This document shows, piece by piece, positions 23,418-36,699 of a DNA stretch of 64,000 nt (its first letter is position 1; every line of letters begins with the position of its first letter). The notes under the pieces are model-generated. The model had not been told where the DNA came from. It was given only the letters and a program-made list of their open reading frames with translations, and searched no databases. Source of the DNA: Diorhabda sublineata (taxonomy: Eukaryota > Arthropoda > Insecta > Coleoptera > Chrysomelidae); assembly GCF_026230105.1 (NCBI RefSeq), contig NC_079476.1, positions 10,306,709 to 10,370,708 on the forward strand, written 5' to 3'. Position numbers and translations under genes: made by a program.

Positions 23418-24214
23418 TGTTATCATAGTAACGAACAATAACTTATTAGATGTGTCAATGTGAATTTTGACGTTAAAAAAGTGAACCAGAGTTATGCAAT
23501 AGATTTAAAGAAAAAAGATGTCCACCGAAATTGTGAAAATCGTAAACTTGGAATCTTGAGCCATCATCAAGTAAGAAAAGAGGTAAATTTTCCATTGAAG
23601 ATGATGACCGATCGAGAAGACCAGTTTCTGTGTCAGTCTCCAAAAATATCGATACAGTTCATGACATGATTTTATCAGGCCGTTGAATTGGGCTGAAACG
23701 AATATCTGATGTTGACCAAAAGCGTGTAAGGGTAGAAACATCGCGTTCGATCTGGGGTCGATTTGAAAACAATGTTACTATGGATGAGACTTGGATACAT
23801 TTCTACGATACAGAAACAAAGCAACAATCGATGGAAAGGCGACGCTCTGGTTCTCCAAGACCTAAGAAGTTTCGTGTCCAATAATCTGCTGAAAAAGTTC
23901 TTGCTTCAGTTTTTAGGATTGCCATGGAGTAATCATGATTGACTTTTGGGATAAGGGTAGAACAATAACTGGAGATTACTATTCGACATTACTGAACACT
24001 CTACGGGGAAAAAATTGAAAGAGAAAAGACGCGGAAAGAAAGGTGTTTTGTTTTTGCACGATAACGCCCTTGCACACAAATCTCATATTGCCATGCATAA
24101 ATTTGTGGTTTACGGTTTGAATTACTAGAACACCCCCTTATTCACCAGATTTGGCTCCGTCCGACTATATTCTCTTTCCTCAACTGAAAAAAAGTTTAAC
24201 AGGTCGTAAATTGA
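23418..24214 (+). pseudogene. Mariner transposase relic, same lineage as 14905 and 21310
   Basis: Starts with a 5' region (ACGAACAATAACTTATTAGA) matching 14919-14940, then ATGTCCACCGAAATTG at 23518 as in the 15011 start. Translated pieces are FSIEDDDRSRRPVSVSVSKN, VDQKRVRVETSRSIWGRFEN, TMDETWIHFYDTETKQQ, VLFLHDNALAHKSHIAM and the third catalytic block with a base missing. A deletion removes most of the DNA-binding half (the ISxALNIS helix). The sequence breaks off at AGGTCGTAAATT (24213), before the C-terminus. There are many stops. Confidence 0.8.
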
Positions 24215-26733
24215 CGGTAACTTACTCACTCGATCTAACTGGGTCGCTCCCCAGTTACAAAATGTTACTTGCTAGATTTTAGTTGGATAGTTTTGCATTA
24301 ATTTGTTTACTACTATTATAATTTATTCCTTTATAACAAGTATACAAACGCTAAAAGACTAATATGCACTTTTGTATTATAAATATCAATTGTTGTGAAG
24401 CTAGACATTTTTATGTCAAAAAATATCTGCATCAAGTAACGCTTTATCATTCCGTATTTTTACATATTGACCAAGGCCCATTATATACTGCCTACATAGA
24501 AAGTCAGTCGTTTCCAGTACGAAATTTGGAAATATAATAAGATATTCGGAATATAATTAATTAACATTCAGGAACAAAACAAAGTCACATGAAGTGAGTA
24601 TTAAAGAAGCAACAATTATACCCTTACTACATCAAATTGCTCTAAGCTTGTGTTAAACTGGTGAACGAACGTTCATTTCATTTAGGTGTCTTCTCACTTG
24701 GTTAATGAGGACAACTACGAGACAGTTTCGCTCGCCAGACTGAGATTACCAAGATCACCTTTGGACCCAGAGACTATTCGTGTAGGTCTCTACGGAAATG
24801 GATGGAAACACCTTAGACATTGCAATCACACCATCTGCCTGTATTATCTGTCAACTACTGCTTAAACTGATACGAAATACGACTGCTGAGTGGTCTTTCA
24901 CCGAACACGGTCATATGAGATGCCCTTTTACTGATATAGACATCTCGGATGATCCTAAATGTCGTTCTAAGTAGAAAAAAACTGCAGACCATGTCACACT
25001 TACGAATTTCAGACTCAAGGGCAGGTCTTTTATTTTTCTCAGTAACGTTAAAATGTTCCAGCTAAGGTGCCTGATTCACTTTTCAAAAGACAATGTCTTT
25101 TGGTAGTTTTTATTGAAGCCCACGGGTCTATCAGGTCTATGTCCACGATTTCACAACTATAAACTATCGAAAGTATTCAACTCTGACCTTCGAAATTCAA
25201 GTGAGTTGAAGTTTTTCAAGGATTATAGAGGAAATCATTAATTGCTATGAAAATCCATATATGATATTGTTTCTAGAGTATCCATCATGAATATAGAGCG
25301 CCGTTTTCCAGAAGAGTTTCTAATTGACGTATGGATTTAAATTATAGAGAATAACAAAATTAAGCAACATTTTCTGTCTCGGCCGTTATATGAAATTCAT
25401 TGCCTCTGTTTTGAAAATGAGCTCCTGACTACTTAAAGAGAGGTGCTTGCTCTCTTCTTTCAATGAACAGTAATTTTTAGTGATATTTCGAAAGATATCT
25501 CATACAAAATAGGTTTGATAATCAATAAAGGGGAATCCACGTATTTCACCACCCCCTAATAATGTTATGTTGGAAAATTTACCATGGTTATGCCTTTATG
25601 AATGCACATAAGTTACAAAATTTAAAGTTTCTTCTTGATCTCGATGGAAATAAAAAGTCAATTTTACTCCCTACCACTGACAACCTCCGAAAAAGATGGG
25701 ATGATGAAATTTTGTTATAGGAAAGACTTTTGATGCGAATAATTATCTCTTAAATTAGCATAAGTCTCGCTCTTTTTTTCTGACGGATTCTATACTATAT
25801 ATTAATGTGAATTAATTTGTGCTGTTTTCTATCTTAACCTTATTCTAAAATTGCTTCATCAAAGAGAAAGGTTTATCAGTAAATCTTCAATTAGCAGTAA
25901 ATAAGGTTTCGGTGTAGTTTCAAAATATTTTTCTTTGATAAGAGAGTTTGAGGGTGGGCGATATGAATAAATTTAATATATCAGTGATAACATTCCAGTG
26001 ACAGTATTGAATAGATTATAAGCTAATTTATCCACGTAGGAAATAAGGAATCAATGGACCAAATATACCGCGATTTGTTGGAATTTATAACATTTTATAT
26101 CAATGTAAGTTGTTAACACGACCTTGAATTCATTATTCTGAAAACGACTGATTACAAACTTTATATCAAAGTTTTAATTTAAAGCGAACAAAACCTATTC
26201 TCATTTTACTTTTAGGAGAAAAAGCGTTGAAAGTTAAATTATATGAAACTCGGAAAACTAAGTATAGAATAAATTAATATTAATTAATAGGTATTTAAAT
26301 GAATATTTCCGTCAATTTTAAGGCATAACTGGAGACGTTTACTATCACAACCAATTAATATGGTAATAAGGACATGAAATTCAAGACCAATCGAGGTAGT
26401 TCCAACACCCTAATTAAAAAAGTTTTCACTGCTTGAGATATCTCACACACTAGCTTCATTTTGTTGTTTAATAAATTCTGTCGCTTTGATATTGTAGTGC
26501 TTATATTCGAGTGAAAAATCGCTACACAACTAAAATCCATTATATATTATAAAAATTCCATATTTCTTGATTCAAAAATTCATGGTGTAGTAAAATACCC
26601 AAAAGCGTTTACGTTCGTAGTAAAATTTCGAAGAACCAATATGTTCCATCACCAAGACATTTATCAAGCTGTACAAAATATATTAAGGTCATTATAGGTC
26701 ACAACATAAATAATAACTAGTTCATTAAACGTA
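24215..26733. other. Spacer with one candidate exon
   Basis: Apart from the weak exon candidate at 24686-24779, I recognise nothing here. The stretch 24680-24980 is less AT-rich than its surroundings. Confidence 0.4.
24686..24779 (+). CDS. Candidate upstream exon of CaMKK (weak)
   Basis: A possible exon follows an acceptor-like TTCATTTAG and precedes a donor-like GTGTAGGT. It reads without stops VSSHLVNEDNYETVSLARL, then RLPRSPLDPETI, starting in phase 0 and ending after the first base of a codon. It lies on the same strand as, and upstream of, the kinase exons. The regulatory N-terminus of CaMKKs ahead of the kinase domain is rich in Ser/Pro/Arg, and this piece would fit there. Its base composition is less AT-rich than its neighbours. 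Against it: the donor is poor, the frame stays open past the donor, and I have no alignment. A transposon remnant is equally possible. Confidence 0.28.
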
Positions 26734-27913
26734 CACTACCGGTCAAAAGTTTTCGCCAACCCCATAATCCATCAGTTATATTCACTTTCACAAAATCCTC
26801 TTCCATATTGTCAAGCGAAAGCCGTCTTATAAAGCAAAAATAATAGTGTCCGTTATTTGTTTACTTCATACGAGCGCATATTTATATTTTGTTGGTGAGA
26901 GCGGTAACTTAAAACTTGCTATTACCGGCTGATTTGTTTATTATTCTTTAACTGTGAATTACGAATTTGGTGTTTATGATTGTAGTTTAGTCACAGTTAG
27001 CAATGTAAGACGCAAGATCGTGGTCTCATTTAAACTTTTCTGTCCAAGTCATCTTTTTGTGAAGTTCGTATAAGAATTGGCCTCGAAAGATCACAACCGA
27101 TGGAGATAAACCTATTATCTTAATCAGTAAACGTGATCGACAACTCACAGGCCTAGAGGTAGCAGCTCAGATCAATAAATCTAATTATCTTCCTTCGAGT
27201 AGAGTACTTCTACAGTGAAAAATAGATTAAGAGAAGCTGGTTTTTTTTTTGAAAAGTGACAGTGAAGTAACCTTCTAAGACGTCAAAATTAAATAAAGAG
27301 GTTGCAGATCCATGTGTAATTACGACTATAAATCATAGAGGATGTATGATGGTTTGGTCAAATTTTGGAAAGAAATGCGACTGGAGACCTGGTAAAAATG
27401 AAATAGATGTTGAAGAAAGGCTATAAAAAGATTTAAGGAGAATTCAGAACATTCTGGCTAGCGCCTTATCGGTAAAAAAATTATTTTTCAGTCTGACAAC
27501 GATCCCAAGCGTTCATCGAGGTTGTGCAAAGAGTATTTGAAATAATTGGAAAGAACGAATATAGTGAAAGTAATGATTTGTCCGTCACAATCGTCCGACC
27601 AAAACCATATTGAGACAAATTGGACAAGGAAGTCAGAAAGCAGTATCATATTTTCACTCTACTTGTTTGGAATATTCTGACAAACGAATGTAACCAAATG
27701 GAAGACGATTAATTGTCAAAATTATTGCAGAGAATATCAAAATTTTGCACCGAAATAATAAAATCAAAAGGAGGTTACAACGATGAATGAAAAATGCTAA
27801 TATGTAACAATTACAGACTGTACTTTTATTATTACTATATTCTTATCTATATATGTTCTTTGAAATATAACCACGCAAACTATAGGGTGGACGAAAACTT
27901 AGGACCGGTAGAG
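26734..27913 (+). mobile_element. Tc1-like element, degenerate, both ends present
   Basis: The left end CACTACCGGTCAAAAGTTTT (after TA 26732-26733) matches the right end, which reads inward CTCTACCGGTCCTAAGTTTT (before TA 27914-27915). TA flanks and a length of 1.18 kb fit a Tc1 family element. Inside on the + strand are remains of the transposase: WPRKITTDGDKPIILISKRD and LTGLEVAAQINKSNY (DNA-binding part, about 27077-27200), RMYDGLVKFWKEM (family form GSVMVWGCF), IIFQSDNDPKRSSRLCKEYL around 27478-27540 (second aspartate block, DNDPKH) and QSSDQNHIETNW (family form SPDLNPIENLW). Stops and frameshifts are frequent. Confidence 0.8.
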
Positions 27914-27915
27914 TA

Positions 27916-29049
27916 TGTGCTATAAAATCTAATTCCTACATCAATCTTCTCTCTGAATATGATTTATAGTTTTCTTCCAGGCTAATGAGGAAACTTTATC
28001 TATAGCTTTACGTAGTGATCGCTCTGCATCTGCAGTTTTAGTTAAATTATGACGCGCTACGTAACCACTGTCTATGCCAATAAAGTTTAAAAGGTTGAGC
28101 TCTAAATGATACGGTTCATTTGGCTCGATGTAGTTTGAAAGTTGAAATTAATCATGCTTTTTTCGTAATAGTTGAAAGCTTGTTTAATAATAAGATCATG
28201 ATACTAGTCCACCGTTATTTTTGTTTTCCTTTACGTATTGGTGCTTGGAGACTTACCTCCAAAAATAATTTCTCAGTATGACCAGTATTCACCCCTGTCT
28301 CGTCTAAATAGTCAATTAAATATTGATTTTGAATTGAATTAATTAGAATATTATGGTGGGATGAATAAGTCAGAGACATAAATGGTCCCTCAGTTTAACT
28401 AGTACTAATTTTGGTTTTTTTCAAAAACTGCAAATAGTGGTCAGCCTTAAACTGAAGTCAAATGTCAAAATGCATGAAAACAATGCGCAGTCGATTCTTA
28501 CTGTCAACGTCTTTTGTATATGTAATATTCTTCGATGTTTATATAAATTAACAACAATATGGAAGAGAAATTTGTGAAAGTGAATAAAATTAATATAATA
28601 ATCCAACAAACAACGTTTTATTTGCATCTAACAAATTGTATGAGAAAGCTATATAAACATGTATTTGTATCTCGGGAATTATTCGTTATTAACAATGTTA
28701 TTAGAAATACGATTATGTTGCGATTTTCAAGCCAAAATTCAATTTTGTATTCAATTATTAAAATACTAGCCCTAAAGTCAATGAGAAAAAGATACGTTTT
28801 GCAACAAAGTCAAGTATGTTAAAATCTATTCAAAGGACAGAACTTTGAATTAGCCATTGGCATTACGTCTCACCTTCACTATCTTAGAAGTCTGAAATTC
28901 TTAACAGCTTTCTTTTGGCTACTTTATCCAGAAAATTCTCTATTACAAAGTTTTACAACGAATGATTCCCGACATACAAAGTTGCGCATTCTATTTGACC
29001 ACCATGTATATTAAAGGACTTGATTTAAATCAGTTTTGTTCATTTTCAG
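27916..29049. other. CaMKK intron side, no other gene recognised
   Basis: Non-coding sequence before the first kinase exon. On the - strand near 28100-27930 a short stretch reads TADAERSLRKAIDKVSSLAW and KKTINHIQRED. It recalls the tail of a DDE transposase but is too short to assign. The 3' end carries a normal acceptor, TTTTGTTCATTTTCAG, at 29034-29049. Confidence 0.45.
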
Positions 29050-29380
29050 GCCATGAAGATTCTATCAAAGAAGAAACTTCTGAAAAAACATGGCATGTTT
29101 GGTCGTCTTCCACCACCACGTAGAGATGGTCGATCCAATTCCTCGCCAATCAATCATCCTTTCCAGAAAGTATATCGAGAGATAGCCATTTTGAAGAAAC
29201 TTGACCATCCCAACGTAGTCAAATTAGTAGAAGTACTAGACGATCCAGATGAAGATCATTTGTATTTAGTATTTGAACTTCTCGAAGGTGGTCAAGTATT
29301 GGAAATACCGACTGATACTCCGTTGGATGAAGATAAAGCGTGGACCTACTTCAGAGACGTTGTATTGGGAATTGAATATC
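29050..29380 (+). CDS. CaMKK: CaMKK exon, kinase N-lobe
   Basis: Exon of a Ca2+/calmodulin-dependent protein kinase kinase, the Ser/Thr kinase that phosphorylates the activation loops of CaMKI, CaMKIV and AMPK. It begins after TTCATTTTCAG and ends before GTAAGT, giving 331 nt (110 codons plus one base). AMKILSKKKLLKK holds the ATP-binding lysine of beta strand 3. GRLPPPRRDGR is the Arg/Pro-rich insert that marks the CaMKK subfamily. VYREIAILKKLDHPNVVKL carries the helix C glutamate. VEVLDDPDEDHLYLVFELL is the strand 4/5 and hinge region, and FRDVVLGIEY starts helix E. No stop or frameshift is present. The preceding glycine-loop exon (GxGSYGxVKLAYN type) was not found in the window, so the gene starts further upstream or in an exon I missed. 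Confidence 0.93.
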
Positions 29381-32169
29381 GTAAGTAGGATTAATATTAT
29401 ATATTTGCTCCCAAGTTTTGCTATCCAATTTCACTTTCATACTAAACTTTAAGTTGTTCTTGTCGCCAGTTTTATGGTAGTATATAGTCATTTCTTGATC
29501 ACTATCATGCTGGATTGCTGAAGTGCGAGCAAATTGAAGAAACTATCAATTTACAAGAAAATGAAAATAAAAATAGTAAATTCGGACTTGACTAAAAATA
29601 TAGTAGATTGAGTACTGAAAACTGAATCAAAAGATAGAAACTAATCACAATGGAGAAAGTTGATAGTGATGACATTAACATGAAATATATGAGTTCGATC
29701 CTAAATTTGACTATTTATTTTGGATATGAACTATTACCATGCAAGGAAATAAACTTTTATTTCGACGGCTCATTATATTTAGATTATTATTAAAACTGGG
29801 AGATAATGAAGAGTGGATAAACTGAGAAAGGGAATAAGAATTACGTCTCTTTCGCAAAAAAGTTGATCCAAATGGAAGGTAGTGACAAATTCATTCCCAA
29901 TGTAATGGAAAATCAAAGTAATATACTTTCCCAATTTAGATTCATCGCAAGGCTATTATCAAGTGGAATTAATAGACCCATATAATCTCCTCCGCGACAA
30001 AGGTCAACATCAATTATTAAGGTTACCTGTGGGATTAAAATTAAACTCTAATGAATTAAGAAATTTAAATTCAGTAATGGAGTAGGATTCTGAAAAATAA
30101 TTTAAGCAGTTCAATAGTATTCAGTATTAGACGATGAAGCACAGTTCATTTTTTATATTATTGAAAAAAAAACGCTTTTTGTTTGAGAAAATCTAGAGAA
30201 AGTTATTGAATATTAGTTTGAAACCGTGAAAAAACTGAATTTCTAGTTATATCAAAGACAAATTATACGCTCAATATCAAACAAATAAAAAGAGTATATC
30301 ATACAATTACGTAGTAGCATGGAGAAAAAAATAATTAATCCAGAAAAATTGAAAATGATATTTCAAATAGCACAAGGAACGTTGGTAAAATTAAAATAAT
30401 TCATATTGAGCAGCAAGTGGAAACAGTTCAACTTTACTCACTTTTCTTAATCAAGAGTTTCCTTGATCTACACTATTCTTCTTATGACACGTATCAGTCT
30501 AAAGGTTGAATCTTGTCAGTTGCTCTCTGTGCCTTGTACCGAAAACCGCATATTTGATTAACTGTCACAGAGACATAGAATTGTGTTGGTCGGTAGAATC
30601 TGCATAAAATTACTTATAAGTAGTGGATAAAGAATAATGTTTGAAATGACAAACATTAAAGTATTGGAAATGTGCAAAAGAATGTTGGGGATACGATGGA
30701 CGCGAGAGGAGGCTGTACTCCTGGCTGTAGAATGGGGAGATAATGTGAACTCAAAAGTGACGACGCTTTTGAAATGTTCAAAGTATAAAACATGCTTTTC
30801 AAAAGTTCACATTTCTAACATAACTTTTATAGCTTCTTTAAATTATTTTCCTGGAATATTGCGAAAATCGATCCTCTTATTTGCATCTATACTATTTATT
30901 TATTTGAGTCTTAATTTCAGTGAAGTATCGTTAGAAAACATTCCATGTTGTAAATGATAGAAAGACGTTTAAGAAAACAATCTTTTGTTGCTTCACACAA
31001 ATTCAAAACACATAAAATCTAGGCTTGATATGAGAGATAAAATCAAAAGTTAATGATACCAATTACACAAAGTAAAGGAAAAATACGTAAAACATAGTTA
31101 TGCAATATGAGGAAGTGGTACAGATAACTCTAAAGATCTTCCTGGAGCTTCCGTTAGTAAAGTGGAAACTACAATAATGATTTCCCGCTTCCGATAGGAG
31201 CCGGAACTTAAGGAAAAATAAATTTCATAAGAATGAATTTATGAACATTCTTTTTCCAATACATAAGTCAAATAAATTGAATTCGCTTTAAAGTAAAATT
31301 AATCCTGTCATATATAAAAGGGTTGATATCAACAATTTTTACGTTGATATTATAGTGTTCAATCATTATTTTAGTTTACGTGAGGATTTTTATCAAAATA
31401 AAATATTTGAAAAAAAGATGTGATATTAAGTGACTGTTTTTTGTTTGAGCATGATCCGAGATATTTAGGTACTTCAAAATTCAAATCAAAATTGTAATAA
31501 GAAAGTTGATTCACAGCAAATGAAATATGAAAGGGTATCATAAAAATGGATTATTGGATATGGAAATTGAAGTTTTTTCATTAAAGCCTGCAGTAAATTT
31601 GTCTCTGACTTCCTGTAATGCTGTAAAAGTTATTATAATAATCCCATAGATGGGATGTAATCAGTTGCATATAGCAGAAACACTTCTACCCCTTCCCTGT
31701 TTGCTAATATGGGAGGGTTTGAGCAATTGCAGTGGATGATATTGATATTCCGTTGAAACCAAATTGCTTAGTCATTATTAATAGCTATAGGGGTATTAGT
31801 AAAATGCTGGTGAAATGAGTGATTATCAATTCTGTAACAAATTAGATATGATATGGTACGAACTCGTCCGCTGATATTGACAGTGAAGCCGTCCTGTTCC
31901 AATATGTTGCCGGATATTTCTTGGTAGGTCTGGTCATTTGTTTGGGATTTTTTACATCATGTATTTTATGGCCGGCTTTTATAGAGAGAGTCAGTAAAGT
32001 ATTTCATGTCATTGTGAGCACATCGAGATAATGACAAGTGAACCAAACGATGTAATCAAATAAATTAGATGTTCAGTATCAGTGAATATGCTCATTATAG
32101 ATACATGAATAGAGCACAATGTATTAGAACAACTGTTCTTTTACTTCTTTAGGACTCTTTATACCCTTT

Positions 32170-32770
32170 CGAGTATCAAAGTGTGTTAACTCATTTGTTT
32201 CTATTGGTTTTTGTTTGAGCTTTTCTATAATTACCTTATTTCCTATCCATTCTAGTTTTCCTGACATTTTTCTTAGTTACTTCATCTCTGCTGCTACTGT
32301 TTTTTTTTGTTCATTACACAAGCTTCACTTCAATATACTAACGCGGGTAGTGTTATCGGGCTGCATATTCTTATTTTGATGTCTTTAAATATTTCTTTTT
32401 TCTCGACAAATAACTTATTTGAAGCATAGTATATTTGACTCACTCTTCTCACTTCGCTATATTTAAGTGTATTTTTCTGTCTTCTGTGCAAATGACTTCC
32501 AGGTATTCAAAAGTGGACACTCCATCTATTCTTTGTCCCTCCCTTATTAAATATTATATATTATATATTATATATATTAAATATTATTTTCAAATGTATT
32601 TGCTACTATTACTATATCGTCTGCGTATAATAATTCTCCTAATTTTACCGATTCTAGTTTTCTGTAGCCAATTATTGCCTCCAGTTTTCAGTTGTCTCTT
32701 CTATTTTTTATCATCCTATCCATGAGAAATATAAATAGAAGAAGACTAAGACTATCTTCTTGTTTTATTT
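32170..32770 (-). pseudogene. LINE reverse transcriptase relic, antisense
   Basis: On the - strand, GELLYADDIVIVANTFENN at about 32640-32590 contains an intact YADD catalytic box of a non-LTR reverse transcriptase. Further on are RIDGVSTFEYLEVICTEDRK (family form FxYLGxxLxxDG) at about 32520-32470, AKxEExVKYTMLQISYLSR, and PALVYxSEACVMNKK near 32335 (family form TLLYGSECWVM). Earlier domains and the endonuclease are missing, and many stops interrupt it. The sequence is too short for a firm clade; the C-terminal half resembles RTE/BovB-like or related arthropod LINEs. An AT-rich (TATAT) tract at 32549-32590 interrupts it. Confidence 0.65.
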
Positions 32771-33459
32771 CCATATTCGTCGATTTTTTTTTGTATATTG
32801 AACTTATCTTCTTACATTTTTATGTAATCCTTTTGTTATCTTTGTTATTTTTCCAGAGATTCCTAATTTCCTCATACTATCCCATACCATTTTTCTATCT
32901 ATTGATTCGAGTTCAGCTGTCTAATAGATTAATATAATTATGAAAATAGCAAATGAAAAATGTCCTCCACTGATGATGAGATTTGAATAAGGAAATTATC
33001 AAACTTGTAATTATATGAACTTTTTCATGAGGATAATATTCCACTTTCATAGAAATGATCAATCACGCATTTTATAATAGGAGCAAATTGTTGTTCAACA
33101 TAAGATAGATTAAAATTCTTAAGTTAGAAGTTCGTTATGGTACTTGCTGTTAAAGTAGTAGAAATCATTTTGGGAGCTTTAGTCGTTACAATAATATTAT
33201 TTTGATGCATTAATTAAAATCCAGTTTAAATATGATAGCAACGACGACGGTAATATTCAGGCTGAAATACATTTATTACCACATTATCACTTATAGCAAG
33301 CACCACATATTCTACAACAAATTCAAGTCCAACTATACAAAATGAGAACTATTGTAGTTGAATAAAGGAAACTAATAATACATTGACAAGAAAAAAAAAA
33401 CAAACCCTGAAAAGAGGAGTAACAAAAAAGAATAAAATACTGAATTCTCACCTTAACCG

Positions 33460-34640
33460 GCTTTCTTTGTGAGAGGCCACTACAGAAATAGAAAGCCTAA
33501 AGTATATAACCTGCTTCAAAGGAAACAAAACAAAAAATTAGTTAGGAGTAATCAACATGAAGCAATATTCTATGCTAACCATATAAAAGGTACTTTTCAG
33601 CTAAATGAAGCTGATATCCTAAAAGCAATAAATAGTGGCAATATCAAAATACAGAACCACTAACAATAGAAGAACTAGTAGAGGAGATAAAGACAAAATG
33701 AACCCCAAAACAGTAACCGGTTATGATCCTATAACTGAAAAAATTATCAAATACCAACAATCATTATTTATTATGTGAGGATATATAAATTTTAGAATAA
33801 AACATTTGCGTAGATACTAGAAGCAGAGGCCGACGTGCTTCCCAAACCGAGATCACAATATAGCCTGCTGTTAAAATCCTACATTAATGAAACAATTTCC
33901 GTATATAAAGCAAAGTTGTGAGAGTCAGCTGACGTATCTTATATACATCTTTGATTCACCAGTATTAGAATAAAGTACATTAGCAAAATATTCGACATCT
34001 GGTAGAAATGATCAAGAAGTTGATGGAAGACCCCATCAAGTATCAAATTGAGTCAAAACTCGATGCCTGTGCAAAAATCTGGTGCATCATATTTGATGGA
34101 AATAAATCAGTCCATTCAAATTTCATGAATAGACATTCTGGTCAAATGCTTATAATTATCAATAATCATATCATTCCATATGCAAAAAACATGAACTTGA
34201 AGTACGATGGAAAGAATAAGATGAACATAAAATCTGACATATAGAAAAATTTTGCTAGTTTCTATTTAAAAACTCTAAACTAACAATTAACATAACAAAA
34301 GTTATGAATATTAAAACAGGGCTTGAAACTTGTGAGGATATATAGTATACAACTTTGGGCATTTGTCACTTCAATCAATATTTAAATCATACAAAATAAG
34401 GTATTGAGGTGTATTGTTGATGTCCGTTGGTATGCAAGATACAGAGACGGTTACGGCGATCTAGGAGTTAAAGTAGTAACAGACGAGGCAAAACATGTTG
34501 CAAAGAAACATGAAGAATGGCTTCAAATTCACGAGAGCTCTAGGGCAATCCCTTGCCGAAACAACGTTGGATACTTAAAAAACTCAATAAAATTGAACCT
34601 TTTAAGTCAATGTAGTGGTGACAAAACAGAGCAGAGTGCA
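33460..34640 (+). pseudogene. Jockey-type LINE reverse transcriptase relic
   Basis: Pieces of a Jockey-clade non-LTR reverse transcriptase in order: NQHEAIFYANHIKGTF around 33560 (family form xHAxLLAEHLxxxF), then TIEELVEEIKTK at 33666-33700, just before the RT fingers, and then a large loss of the catalytic core. The C-terminal part follows: YQIESKLDACAKIWCIIFDG and NKSVHSNFMNRHSGQM in the frame 34008-34244, IIINNHIIPYAKNMNLKYDG, SIQLWAFVTSINI near 34350 (family form GIQLWGxASxSNIE), and LRCIVDVRWYARYRDGYGDL from 34400 (family form PWYVPNxxIxxDL). It ends with AKKHEEWLQIHES. Several stops and shifts are present, and the YADD box is absent. Confidence 0.7.
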
Positions 34641-36699
34641 TGTTGTGTTGTGTAGTATCCTAGATAGAACAAAACATTAGTGCAGTGACTTAAACTTGGC
34701 AAAACACTTTTAAGAGGATTTATAAGAAAAAATTGTTCGTCAGTTTTATCTCTAGAGTAGTCGTAATTTGATTTAATATATAAAAAAAGTTTTGTTAGAG
34801 GTGGAAATATTTTAAACATTTGTTACAGTTAAATATTGCAGAAGAAAAAGTGTTTATTAGCAATTGTCAGGCTAGGTTGTCTAAAAGTTGTAAACTATTA
34901 CTGCAATTCCCTTACATCTGCTCAATAGATGCTGGAAATATTTATATTACTCGTTAAAATAACATGAGATTATGGCATCTAAATGAAAATAATGCGAACT
35001 AATTTCTTGCGGATTTAGATTTATGAATATTTGAATGCAATTGGTCTAAACCGCGCAAAATAAGTGGATTCATAAGACAACAGGATGTAAAGTGATCGAT
35101 AAAATTTTGAAAATAGAAGGTCAACCAAAGAGTACCTGCAAAGTAGGTTTTTGCCCACGACGGACACAACATTTATAGAATCACAAATAGACTCGGATGT
35201 TATTCAAGGTGAAAAATATAATATTATGAAAACATCAACTTCAAGTATTTCTGAATAATTATGTAAGTGCGTGGCAAATAAATTATAGCGAAAAATTTGG
35301 AAATCACCTTGTTTTATTGTGGAACAGAAAAAGCTTTTTAATAAAATTGTTTCCAACATAAGGTTTAGAATATAATAGTAATTTAGGAGAAAGTGAATTT
35401 AATGGCATATTATATAATAAATTCAATGGATCCCTCTAACAGAAAGATTGAATTACATAAGTAGTATATAAATAACAATAATAGACGAACCTATTGGTTA
35501 TAAATCAAGTAAAAATCATAGTTCATCTAATTTTACTAACTTGTGTATTACTTTATTAAAATCTTTTCGTTTCATCTCTAAGTTGATAATGTCAAGAATA
35601 CTAAATTAATTCTGTTCCATTTTCTCCTAATCTGGGAGCTAGTATACAGAGGTATATACAATGATGGAATAACAAATATTTTGCGAATTTTTCTCGGAAA
35701 CTATGATCGTGAAAGATTGAGTGAATACTTCGAACCAAGCAAGAATAAATTGAGTGTTCGAAGGATTTCTGACGAGATACTGTTTCTCAAATGAACACCA
35801 CGAACGAAGCAAGTCAGAAAGTTATCTGTTTGAATCACACTTGATTTTTTATATGCATATGAACTCTGAGAAATTGAAAAAAAATAAGGAACCAAGCTTT
35901 TTCATTATAATTAATATTATTAACGTTAATATTTGTCAAGAAAGATTGATGAATAATAATTTAAAAAAAAATTCCACAATCTAAGTTTTTGAAACTCATG
36001 AAGTGATAGAGCTGGCAGAAACTGTATCGAATAATCCGTTACCGACTGAATAGACTAGTTTGTATGAATCTGTATCTAGTATGAAAGTTAGGAGTGTGAC
36101 GAATGTGCAGAAAATCATTGGTTTATCTGTTGAAAATATGATTAATTAAAGTCAAACTAATAATTAAGTAAGTGCTAAGTATTGAACATAGCATGGATTT
36201 GAGTAAAGTATTTAGACATTTTTGAAGAAGACATATCTCCAAAAAGGGAACACTTTGTTAAGTTCTATATTCATTTATAATAAGTACCATTCATTTTTTC
36301 ATGTAATAGTACAAAATATCGCAGTTCATTTCAATGATACAATTTGTCCTTGGGAATGTGAAACCACTTTTGTAAAAGATAAACAATTCTCGATTCCAAT
36401 TTTTATTTCTTTAAGTTTACCCCTGCTTGACAAAAGACTAACTTTTCGCATAATACAAGATTTGATAAATCACATATGGCTTAAAAATTTTCAAACTAAA
36501 ACTATTTTTCTGTGAAGTATTTTTCACATGTCTAATATTGCAAAAATTATTAGAAAAAGTTGTTCAGATTCTAGGCCCAAACATCAAATTTTAAGTATAA
36601 TTCTCAACTTCTATTAAAATTGAAAAATCACACTCGACTTATTACTACTGGCTAAACACTTTTTACTGATAATTAAATGTGTAAGTTATTTGATAACCT

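Noticed and set aside
27930..28100. Possible DDE transposase tail on the - strand
   Set aside because: About 35 residues with a loose resemblance only. No catalytic block or element ends were seen.
30637..30957. 106-codon open frame in the large intron
   Set aside because: It has no motif I recognise and no splice signals in phase with the kinase exons. Its composition is like that of chance frames nearby.
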